Shown: positions 57,759 to 64,000 of the stretch, piece by piece
How the letters are laid out: each line of letters begins with the position of its first letter
How positions within the stretch are numbered: position 1 is the first letter of the stretch
Source of the DNA: an uncultured bacterium
Lineage (GTDB): Bacteria > Actinomycetota > Coriobacteriia > Coriobacteriales > Coriobacteriaceae
Length of the DNA: 64,000 bases
Assembly: GCA_905215385.1 (NCBI GenBank)
Contig: CAJMPY010000010.1
Span: 21,262-85,261 of the forward strand
Direction of reading: 5' to 3'
Notes under the pieces: generated by a model
Database searches by the model: none
What the model was told of the DNA's origin: nothing
The model's input: the letters and a program-made list of their open reading frames with translations, nothing else
Position numbers and translations under genes: made by a program

Positions 57759-58721
57759 TTAACCTGCCCAAAAGTTCTGAAGAAGCTCGGACCGCGATGA
57801 GACACCGCATTTACGGAATATCGTGTGAACATGCGATTTGACCGTACCGACAGAGATAAATAAATCATTCGCTATGGCGCGGTTATCCTGGCCATCGAGC
57901 AGAAGGTCGAGCACTTCGCGTTCACGCGCGGAGATATCGTGTTGGTCGCAGAATGCCGAGAAGCGGACCTCCGCAATCTGTTTGGCAGAGGTGCCAAACG
58001 TTGTGGGCGGAGCAGAAAAGCGCAACGCCAAGATCTGCGACGCCGTACGAACGGTATATACCGCGGCCACCACGCTCATGATGTTCTCTGGGATGTTTCT
58101 GCCGTAGGAAAAATACAGGTAATCGGTGACTTCGATCCGCCCAATATTCAGCCCGAGAACGCGTACATCCTCGATCAGAACAAACGCCGTCAACACAGCC
58201 ATCACAATAAGAAACCTGCCGTAGCGTGCGTAGAAGCTCTTTCGCGCCAACGGCTTGCTTTTGCGGTAGCAGACGAAAATCATGCCAAACGCCACGAACA
58301 TGAACAAGGAGCGTAACGCATAAAAGGCGAGTTGTTTGATTGAATCGGGCTGCAACACAAGCGACATGGCCTCGAAAGCAGAAAAGGCGATGCAGGGCAC
58401 GAGCATGTGAAGCCGGCTCATCTTGTTTACGATCGCCAATGCAAATGCCCACATGCTCGCCATGATTCCAATCGATAGGACGAGTTTCGTTATGGGGTGA
58501 GTCATGGGAAATTGGCTGCTGAGGATATCTGCCATCATCTTACGGCCCTGATACTCATCGAGGAATACGATGGCACTTTCGAGCATGTCGAAGAAAAAGA
58601 AGACCGAGACCGTCAAGTAGCTTGTTCGATGTGAGACGAGGTACGTGCATACCGATACGCACACCGCCACCATGCAAACCAAGACGAACGTGATTCCGTA
58701 GAAGAAGTAAAACGCGCTCAC
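57759..58721 (-). CDS. Membrane-bound LuxR-family regulator
   Basis: A 320-residue protein. Residues 1-230 carry about seven hydrophobic segments (FYFFYGITFVLVCMVAVCVSVCTYLV, LTVSVFFFFDMLESAIVFL, LVLSIGIMASMWAFALAIV, LVPCIAFSAFEAMSLVL, LRSLFMFVAFGMIFVCYR, FLIVMAVLTAFVLIEDV, NIMSVVAAVYTVRTASQILAL). Residues 255-320 are a LuxR helix-turn-helix (CDQHDISAREREVLDLLLDGQDNRAIANDLFISVGTVKSHVHTIFRKCGVSSRSELLQNF). No phosphoreceiver domain is present; the membrane part probably senses a ligand directly. Likely controls the amidohydrolase gene 137 bp downstream. Confidence 0.87.
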   Translation of the reverse strand: MSAFYFFYGITFVLVCMVAVCVSVCTYLVSHRTSYLTVSVFFFFDMLESAIVFLDEYQGRKMMADILSSQFPMTHPITKLVLSIGIMASMWAFALAIVNKMSRLHMLVPCIAFSAFEAMSLVLQPDSIKQLAFYALRSLFMFVAFGMIFVCYRKSKPLARKSFYARYGRFLIVMAVLTAFVLIEDVRVLGLNIGRIEVTDYLYFSYGRNIPENIMSVVAAVYTVRTASQILALRFSAPPTTFGTSAKQIAEVRFSAFCDQHDISAREREVLDLLLDGQDNRAIANDLFISVGTVKSHVHTIFRKCGVSSRSELLQNFWAG

Positions 58722-59087
58722 TACCGGGCCTTTCGCTTATTGATATGTGCTACGGATAAATTTTGCGCCAAAGACATGCAGATCTCTGTCTTCAGCGCAA
58801 AATTTAACCAAAGAAAGGAGGGGTGGAAGACGCATATCCCCCACCCCAGCGCATGGGCGAAACTACCCAGAATGAGAGTGGATAATCTCCCGTTTTTGGC
58901 CTATACCAGCGCTAAAAGTGGGAGATTATCCACTCTCATCGAGCAAGTGTCCGAAAATCCGCCCTCATTCCTTCTTAGGGCCCTCCGTCCCCGAGGTATC
59001 GGGGCTCGTCTGCCGAATGGTTGAAGCGGCAACGATGCCGCCATGTCACACTCATAGATGGCCTGACCCAACCTGGAAGGAGCCTCC
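58722..59087. other. Intergenic region with two hairpin elements
   Basis: Contains TAAATTTTGCGC / GCGCAAAATTTA arms (58756-58767 and 58793-58804) with AAGACA / TGTCTT inside, and hairpin repeat copy B (58874-58967). An AAAGGAGGGG string at 58814 is followed by only a 20-codon frame (GTG 58824), which I do not call a gene. Confidence 0.6.
58874..58967. repeat. ~95-bp hairpin repeat, copy B (reverse orientation)
   Basis: Arms GAGAGTGGATAATCTCCC (58874-58891) and its complement (58920-58937), then after nine bases GTGTCCGAAAATCCGCCCTC. Reversed, it matches copy A at 10523-10614 in order, spacing and sequence. Confidence 0.85.
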
Positions 59088-59732
59088 ATGAGCCTTGACA
59101 ACGTAGCCCTGCGCGCCGCCACGCTCGATGACCTGGCCGGCATCGCCGCCATCTACAACCAGCTGTGGTGCAACACGCTGCGCAACCGAGGCGACGTCGA
59201 AGCCGCCGATTTCTGTGCGCGCTTTAACATCGCCATGCAGCTGCAGCGCTCCCCCATCGCGCTCGTCGCCGAGGCTGAGGGCCGCATTATCGCCGCCTGC
59301 TGCATCGGCATCTTCGAGGACGGCAAGCCGCGCACCAATCCCACGTGGGAGCCCTGCTATAACGAGATGTTCGCCCAGGCAACCGAGATGGCAAAGACCG
59401 CCGATGCCAAGCTCGAGGGCTCGCTCTTTGGAGACAGCCGCGAAAAGGCCACAGCGGATCGCTTTGCCGCCACAGGCAACGAATATGCCCAGGGTCAGCT
59501 CAACTTGATTATCATTGTGCCTGAATGGCAGGGCAAGGGACTCGGCCGCGAGCTCATCGACCTTGCGCGCGCCGAGCTCGCCAAGGCAGGCTGCACCAAA
59601 TTCTTTCTGATGAGCGACTGCAACTCCGACTGGCAGTTTTACGAGCACCTCAACATGAAGCGCATCCTAGAGGACCACAGCCAAGACACCGGTGACGGAT
59701 TTATCGTCTATATGTACGGAGGCACGCTCTAA
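59088..59732 (+). CDS. GNAT-family N-acetyltransferase
   Basis: A 214-residue acetyltransferase. The N-terminal ALRAATLDDLAGIAAIYNQLW is a usual GNAT opening, and the acetyl-CoA site is LNLIIIVPEWQGKGLGRELIDLARAELAKAGCTKFFLMSDCNSDWQFYEHLNMKRI (motif A Q-x-x-G-x-G and motif B). An extra region of about 50 residues between strands 3 and 4 (TNPTWEPCYNEMFAQATEMAKTADAKLEGSLFGDSREKA) is longer than in small GNATs. The substrate cannot be read. GGAAGGAG precedes the ATG. Confidence 0.87.
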   Translation: MSLDNVALRAATLDDLAGIAAIYNQLWCNTLRNRGDVEAADFCARFNIAMQLQRSPIALVAEAEGRIIAACCIGIFEDGKPRTNPTWEPCYNEMFAQATEMAKTADAKLEGSLFGDSREKATADRFAATGNEYAQGQLNLIIIVPEWQGKGLGRELIDLARAELAKAGCTKFFLMSDCNSDWQFYEHLNMKRILEDHSQDTGDGFIVYMYGGTL

Positions 59733-59749
59733 GTACCCCTTCAATCAAG

Positions 59750-59814
59750 GTGCGCCGGGCACCCGGCCCTTGGCCTCTGCCCAGGAATAACCCAGGGGGC
59801 CGGACCGCCCGTCC
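59750..59814 (+). terminator. G+C-rich hairpin between convergent genes
   Basis: CCGGCCC and GGGGCCGG strings (about 59764-59801) can pair, between the GNAT stop and the end of the AlbA_2 gene. Weak T tract. Confidence 0.4.
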
Positions 59815-61365
59815 CTAAACCTGCCCGACAGCGCGATATCTCGTCGCCCGAGCGCGCCCCTCTTTAACGAGTGCGCCTTCCTCAAGCAAACCGTTGATAA
59901 CCCGCAGCGTCACGTCGCGCCCAGTTCCCAGAGCGTCCGAAGCATCCTGGCGCGTAAAACCGCGGGGCCGCTCAAGGGCAAAGCGAATCAAGGCGCGAGC
60001 GTATCCACCACGTCGCTCGTCCGAGACATCCTGTAGCATCGCGGACGCCTTGCACGCAACATCAAAGCCAAGCTCCTCCACGAGCTTGGCACGCACCTCG
60101 TGGCCGCAGTCGCCATTCATCGACACGTGCCCCTCTCGCTGCGCTCGCACGGATGCAAACGCCTGCGAAACATCGGGCGGCAGCGCCCCTTCCCGCTCGA
60201 GCTGCTCATAATCGCTGTAATCCCCACGCAAGTTGGGACCGCTATTGCCACGAGGCGTCAGATAGGAATTGCGCACGGCGTTGACGTTGGGCAGCGACAA
60301 CCTAAACATTACAGGGTAGGCGCAGACTTCGGGTTCCAACCCTTCTGCCTCATAGAGCGCACGGATCCCCTTGAGGCCCGTTCCAAACGCCTCAACCATC
60401 CCCAGACGCAAAAAGAGCAGTTGCAGCTTTGGATTCCGAGCGTCCGAGCCGCCCGCAAGCGCCTCCTCGACGCTGATGTGCTGCGGCCCTCCCGCATTGG
60501 TAAATTCAAGCGCCGTACGGCTCATCTTGATAAGAGATGCCACCGAAGATTCGTAGTCGCGATGGATAAACAGGTTCAGAATTCCCTCTCGAACAGCCTC
60601 GCGGGGATAGTCGTCCTTATCTATGCGATCGAGCCTTCCCGGCACAAAGTACATACGCGTTGCGTTCGATATATTGAGGAACCGTTCGATATCCTCTATC
60701 TGCCTGAAGATCGAGCCCTCGCCATCCTGACGGTCGATAAACTCGGTATACGCATCGTCGTTGAAGAGGCCAGCGCGGACTGCAAAGGGATTTTGATCAG
60801 AGACCAGCAGTGCCAAATTGGTGTAAAAGCCCAGCTCATCGATAAGGCCGAGATTCTTTTGCGAGGTTTGGTCAAACGTAATCTCCGCGCGCCTAAAGGC
60901 CCGCTCGGCTTCAAAAAACGTCAAGCTCTGTTCATGAGAGCGCGCGGTCTCAAAATAATCGCCGTCGGTGCGCTTGATCATCGAGCGGATCTGGGCCATC
61001 TCGATGGGCACGTTGGCAGGACCCAGGCGCCGATATACCCCGGCGGGAACAAATCCCTTCGAGCACAGGCAGTACGGCTTGTGAGGACCCGCTTCCACCT
61101 CGATTTTCACCAACGCTGCGCCATCGATGTCCAATGCGGAGACCGTCGTGATTTCAGAAACGTCGGGATACACGCCATCGGTTATTGCATTTGAGCATTG
61201 AAGCATGGTGGCATCGATATCGTCCACTCCGACGATGCTGCCAAAATCGTCGATTCCGATATACAAGGTACCACCATTCGAATTGGCAAACGCCACCACA
61301 GCTTTGAGCAGCTTAGGGGTAAACGTGCACTTGAACTCCACGGTCTCACTTTCAACAAGCTGCAT
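59815..61365 (-). CDS. AlbA_2/Schlafen-domain regulator (RecG-like C-terminal fold)
   Basis: A 516-residue protein. Residues 1-115 are the AlbA_2 (Schlafen) domain: ESETVEFKCTFTPKLLKAVVAFANSNGGTLYIGIDDFGSIVG and GVYRRLGPANVPIEMAQI. The middle has DYPREAVREGILNLFIHRDYESSVASLIKMSRTALEFTNAGGP and GSDARNPKLQLLFLRLGMVEAFGTGLKGI, the ATPase-like region usually labelled 'RecG-related helicase' although helicase motifs are absent. The C-terminus is a winged helix (RPRGFTRQDASDALGTGRDVTLRVINGLLEEGALVKEG). Two repeats flank its -10 box, suggesting autoregulation. ATG 61365 follows GGGGG. Confidence 0.83.
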   Translation of the reverse strand: MQLVESETVEFKCTFTPKLLKAVVAFANSNGGTLYIGIDDFGSIVGVDDIDATMLQCSNAITDGVYPDVSEITTVSALDIDGAALVKIEVEAGPHKPYCLCSKGFVPAGVYRRLGPANVPIEMAQIRSMIKRTDGDYFETARSHEQSLTFFEAERAFRRAEITFDQTSQKNLGLIDELGFYTNLALLVSDQNPFAVRAGLFNDDAYTEFIDRQDGEGSIFRQIEDIERFLNISNATRMYFVPGRLDRIDKDDYPREAVREGILNLFIHRDYESSVASLIKMSRTALEFTNAGGPQHISVEEALAGGSDARNPKLQLLFLRLGMVEAFGTGLKGIRALYEAEGLEPEVCAYPVMFRLSLPNVNAVRNSYLTPRGNSGPNLRGDYSDYEQLEREGALPPDVSQAFASVRAQREGHVSMNGDCGHEVRAKLVEELGFDVACKASAMLQDVSDERRGGYARALIRFALERPRGFTRQDASDALGTGRDVTLRVINGLLEEGALVKEGRARATRYRAVGQV

Positions 61366-61382
61366 GCAACCCCCTATCATCG

Positions 61383-61421
61383 ACTATCGACGATTCTAGA
61401 CCAACTATCGACGATAAGCAA
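61383..61421 (-). promoter_or_regulatory. Promoter and paired operator of the AlbA_2 regulator
   Basis: On the minus strand TTGCTT (61416-61421) and TAGAAT (61393-61398) are separated by 17 bp. ACTATCGACGAT occurs at 61383-61394 and 61404-61415, exactly 21 bp apart (two helix turns), one in the spacer and one over the start-site region. Confidence 0.65.
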
Positions 61422-61554
61422 GGTCCCTGGTACCCTCGCTTAGACCCGAGTGCCCGCGTGCAACGCTGCCCGCCGCACGCAAAAGGGCCCGCCAGCGTGT
61501 GCGCCAGCGGGCCCCAGGTCATATCGACACTACCCCGTGTGCCTGCAACCGCCT

Positions 61555-62676
61555 CTACTTGTGGCGCGCCTTGGGCTGCTGCTGGGTGATGCAGTGGATG
61601 TTGCCGCCGCCGTAGATAACCTCGCGAGTCATGATACCGATGACTTCACGGTCCGGATAAGCAGCCTGGATATCCTTGAGCGCCTGGGCGTCGTTGGGGT
61701 CACCGAACTGCGGCACAAGCACCGCTCCGTTGATGGGCAGGAAATTGAGATAGCTCGGCTCGAAGGCGTCCTCGGGGGTACGCGGCAGCACGCCCTCGAC
61801 GGGATCAATCGTGCTGGCCTCCTCTTCGGTCATATATACCGAAGTCGCAGGCATGATCACCTTATGGATCTTGAGCTTGCGGCCACGGGCATCCGTCGTC
61901 TCGGAAAGCGTCTTATACGCCTCTTGGCACTCCTTGTAGAACTTATGGTTGGGATCATCGGTCCACATGCAGCAGACCTCGCCGGGCGCACTAAAGCATG
62001 CGACGTCGTCCACGTGCCCGTTGGTCTCAAACGGGTCGATGCCATCCTTGATCCAAATGACCTTCTCGATGCCCAGGTACTCGGCAAGCTTCTCCTCGAT
62101 CTGCTCCTTGGTGTACTGGGGGTTGCGGTCCTCGTTGAGCAGACACATCTCGGTGGTCACGACGGTGCCTTGACCATCACAGTTAAACGAACCACCCTCG
62201 AGGATATAATCCTCGGGACGATAGCGGTTAACCTGCTCGAGCTGTGCCACCTGCAGGCCAATGGAAGCGTCCTTGTCCCACGGGAAATACAGGCCGTCAA
62301 TGAAACCGCCGTAAGCATTAAAGTGGAAGTGCGAGAGTGCCACGTCGCCCTTGTCGTTGACAAGAAACGCCGGGCCGGGGTCGCGGATCCAGGAGTCGTT
62401 GTACTCCATATGAATCACGCGCACGTTCTCAACGCCGTCGAAGATCTCACACACCGCGGGGAAGTCTTCGGTGTTGGCGCCCACAGCGATGGGCTGAAAA
62501 CGTGCAATGGTCTTGATGATCTCGGTGAAGACCTTCTGCGCCGGCTTGGCGCCGCAGCGCCACACGTCGGAGCGGTGCGGCCACAGAATCCAGGTACGCT
62601 CCTGCTCCTCATACTCGCCGGGCATATAGAACCCGTCCTTCTTAGGTGTGGACTCACTCTCGTAGATGGTCTTCAT
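61555..62676 (-). CDS. aguA: Agmatine deiminase
   Basis: A 373-residue guanidino-group hydrolase converting agmatine to N-carbamoylputrescine and ammonia. Landmarks: FYMPGEYEEQERTWILWPHRSDVWR, MEYNDSWIRDPGPAFLVND (active-site Asp region), FNAYGG, ILEGGSFNCDGQGTVVTTEMCLLNEDRNP (Glu), DGHVDD-like TNGHVDDVACF (His), and the C-terminal nucleophile Cys362 in GGGNIHCITQQQP. All catalytic residues are visible. It is monocistronic here; no agmatine:putrescine antiporter or carbamate kinase is next to it. The LuxR regulator divergent at 62855 is a candidate controller. Confidence 0.95.
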   Translation of the reverse strand: MKTIYESESTPKKDGFYMPGEYEEQERTWILWPHRSDVWRCGAKPAQKVFTEIIKTIARFQPIAVGANTEDFPAVCEIFDGVENVRVIHMEYNDSWIRDPGPAFLVNDKGDVALSHFHFNAYGGFIDGLYFPWDKDASIGLQVAQLEQVNRYRPEDYILEGGSFNCDGQGTVVTTEMCLLNEDRNPQYTKEQIEEKLAEYLGIEKVIWIKDGIDPFETNGHVDDVACFSAPGEVCCMWTDDPNHKFYKECQEAYKTLSETTDARGRKLKIHKVIMPATSVYMTEEEASTIDPVEGVLPRTPEDAFEPSYLNFLPINGAVLVPQFGDPNDAQALKDIQAAYPDREVIGIMTREVIYGGGNIHCITQQQPKARHK

Positions 62677-62854
62677 TTCAAGCTCCTAAATCTCGGTGCT
62701 TTTGCTTGACGAGACCATGATGCGGCCGCACCGAGATGTTCTCAATGGTCCCTCGAGCCCCTTTCAGCGACCGACGGTATACCATTCGCTGACCTAAAGT
62801 TCTATTCAGGCCGAGAACGTGACATACTGGGTTCCACAATGGAAAGGACGCCCT

Positions 62855-63658
62855 ATGCCCCCATGCAATAAACAGCAGACTATTGAGTTGGACAGTACGA
62901 CCTGGACTGCTCTCAACGAGCTCGCGCTTGCAATCCACGCATCACACGGTGTCGATAAGCTGCAAAAGGAGACCCTCGAGGGAACAACAGGGCTCGTGCC
63001 CCATCGGATCGCCATGTTCGACCTGATCGAGGCGGCGGGCAGTGATGCCCCACGCTACGTCCACCCCGCAAGCAGCGGAATGGACGACCGCGCGCTGAGC
63101 GACTACTACAACCGCTACGCCGCGATGGACTATACAACATGGAGTTTTGACTTACATAAGGTCGGCGTCTACCGCGACCTCGACCTCGTCGACGTCGAGC
63201 GACGCGATGCCACGCCCATCTATCGCAAATGGATGGAACCGCAGGGCGTCTACTTTGGCTGTACGGCCACGCTCGCGCACAACGACAGCCCGCTAGGAAG
63301 CATCACCCTGTTTCGCGAACGCACAGCCGGAGACTTCACCGACACCGAGCTCGCAATCCTGCTCGAAGTCGCTCGGCACGCGAGCCTCGCGCTCGCCAAC
63401 CTCTATCCTCGGGGCATTAAACTCACCCAGACCGAAGACACAAACCAGCTGAATGCTTTCATTACAGAACACAATATCCAACCGCGCGAAGCCGAAGTCA
63501 TGCGGCTCATGCTCGGCGGCAAAACGAACAAACAAATGGCAAACGAGCTATTCATTAGCGAGTCAACCGTCAAGAAGCACGTCAACGCCATCTATCGCAA
63601 GCTCGGCGTCAGCAACCGCCTGGGCCTCATGACTGCCACGCAAAACATCCCGCGATAA
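62855..63658 (+). CDS. GAF-like sensor LuxR-family regulator
   Basis: A 267-residue transcription regulator. Residues 1-190 look like a GAF-type sensor (ELALAIHASHGVDKLQKETLEG, LVPHRIAMFDLIEAA, MEPQGVYFGCTATLAHNDSPLGSITLFRERTAGDFTDTELAILLEVARHASLALANL). The last 65 residues are a LuxR helix-turn-helix (NIQPREAEVMRLMLGGKTNKQMANELFISESTVKKHVNAIYRKLGVSNRLGL). It is divergent from agmatine deiminase, 178 bp apart, which suggests control of that gene. ATG 62855 follows GGAAAGGA. The remnant at 55451-55663 is a close relative of the C-terminal part. Confidence 0.85.
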   Translation: MPPCNKQQTIELDSTTWTALNELALAIHASHGVDKLQKETLEGTTGLVPHRIAMFDLIEAAGSDAPRYVHPASSGMDDRALSDYYNRYAAMDYTTWSFDLHKVGVYRDLDLVDVERRDATPIYRKWMEPQGVYFGCTATLAHNDSPLGSITLFRERTAGDFTDTELAILLEVARHASLALANLYPRGIKLTQTEDTNQLNAFITEHNIQPREAEVMRLMLGGKTNKQMANELFISESTVKKHVNAIYRKLGVSNRLGLMTATQNIPR

Positions 63659-63691
63659 AAAGGGCGCCCTCCATGCGGAGAGCACCCTTTG
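63657..63691 (+). terminator. Terminator of the GAF-LuxR gene
   Basis: AAAGGGCGCCCTCC and GGAGAGCACCCTTT pair with one internal mismatch around ATGC, then GATTT. It overlaps the stop codon region. Confidence 0.65.
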
Positions 63692-63732
63692 ATTTCGCCA
63701 TTTGAATTAGTGTCGGCTCTGGCTCAAAGAGT

Positions 63733-63770
63733 AGACAGGTTTATTTTGGTAGGTTTTATCTGGGCAAATG
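63733..63770 (-). repeat. Dispersed CCTGTCCCTTTTTGG palindrome, copy 5 (partial, reverse)
   Basis: AGACAGGTTTATTTTGG, TAGGTTTTATCTGGGC; reverse orientation as copy 3, but the CCAAAAAGG arm is missing at its outer end. Confidence 0.75.
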
Positions 63771-63773
63771 TCA

Positions 63774-63812
63774 GCCGCCGCGAGGGAGCTGCCTTCCCTC
63801 GCGGCGGTCTTC
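63774..63812 (+). terminator. Strong hairpin, terminator-like
   Basis: CCGCCGCGAGGGA and TCCCTCGCGGCGG form a perfect 13-bp stem with a short loop, followed by TCTTCT. Confidence 0.7.
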
Positions 63813-63825
63813 TAACAGAAAAAAC

Positions 63826-63950
63826 CAAGTGAGTGGGCTTTTTGCAGGAGGCCAAGCACGTCCCAAAATGCCGCAGCTCTGACCTGCGGTTTTATTGAGC
63901 ATTTGTCGCGATGTGCTCGGCATATCCAAATAAGTCTACTCACTTGTGTT
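63826..63950. repeat. 125-bp imperfect inverted repeat
   Basis: AAGTGAGTGGGCTTTTT near the left and AAATAAGTCTACTCACTT near the right are complementary with a few mismatches. Inside, CCAAGCAC / GTGCTCGG and CCGCAGCTCTGACCTGCGG can pair. Confidence 0.65.
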
Positions 63951-64000
63951 AGCGCCGGGCGATTTTAGCCGCTAATAGTCAAACGATTTTGACCAATTCC

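Larger units (their letters stand above)
63692..64000. other. Intergenic end of window with repeat and palindromes
   Basis: Holds dispersed palindrome copy 5 (63733-63770), a strong hairpin (63774-63812) and an inverted-repeat element (about 63826-63950). No gene is supported up to base 64000. Confidence 0.6.

Noticed and set aside
58824..58886. 20-codon frame after a strong AAAGGAGGGG string
   Set aside because: Too short, runs into hairpin repeat copy B, and has no peptide features such as a leader or signal.

Overview
The window reads as chromosomal sequence from a gut anaerobe of the Coriobacteriia, most likely Collinsella or a close relative. This is an inference from G+C-rich coding sequence with strong Shine-Dalgarno sites, strictly anaerobic enzymes (pyruvate formate-lyase and its radical SAM activase), LuxR-type regulators (one fused to a membrane domain), Tat-type lipoproteins, and many short palindromic intergenic repeats. 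About 54 coding features are supported. I saw no rRNA, tRNA, CRISPR array, prophage or intact insertion sequence.

Layout: an N-terminal HD-domain fragment (-) and a divergent DXS-like enzyme (+) open the window. A four-gene glutamate-type amino-acid ABC operon (2583-6008) and a class-I amidotransferase-like hydrolase follow. Next come a LanFEG-like ABC transporter (-), a DUF2975/XRE pair (-) and a two-gene signalling unit (HPt, then degenerate GGDEF-REC-HD-GYP). 13-24 kb holds housekeeping and metabolic genes: hydrolase, radical SAM protein, methionine aminopeptidase, hydroxyacid dehydrogenase, M18 aminopeptidase, Ntn hydrolase, phosphofructokinase, and an XRE membrane regulator. A MacB-like export pair (23.5-26.9 kb), a GyrI-like gene under a LexA-type box, a fluoride-type CLC antiporter and an alkyltransferase gene follow. 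30.7-36 kb is the aspartate-family cluster: asd and lysC leftward, thrC and thrB rightward. engB, mtnN, pflA and degV are next. A sucrose/fructan locus (40-45.7 kb) has two GH32 enzymes, a PTS EIIBC and a LacI repressor. The pyruvate formate-lyase locus (46-48.4 kb) encodes the enzyme in two pieces. Then come a MarR-controlled heterodimeric ABC exporter, a DAHP synthase, a Tat-exported amidohydrolase beside a membrane LuxR regulator, an acetyltransferase, an AlbA_2 regulator, agmatine deiminase and a GAF-LuxR regulator.

The most unusual content is not in the genes alone. (1) PFL is split: the 683-residue large protein ends just before the glycyl-radical domain, which is a separate 83-residue gene downstream. 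(2) Five intergenic nested palindromes share an architecture in which the stems differ completely between copies but remain self-complementary, while the internal-loop sequence (TTCCGCA / SAGGAC) is conserved. (3) There are two periodic arrays of alternating inverted motifs (2183-2400; 29305-29459), a dispersed roughly 47-bp palindrome (five good copies and one weak one), a roughly 95-bp hairpin repeat (two copies), and a 230-bp element with 31-bp terminal inverted repeats. (4) Two gene remnants are each cut off exactly at a related GTCCCCAATGA repeat.

Limits: all functions come from reading translated sequence and motifs by eye. No database search, structure prediction or alignment was run. 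Start codons were chosen by Shine-Dalgarno position and family N-termini.
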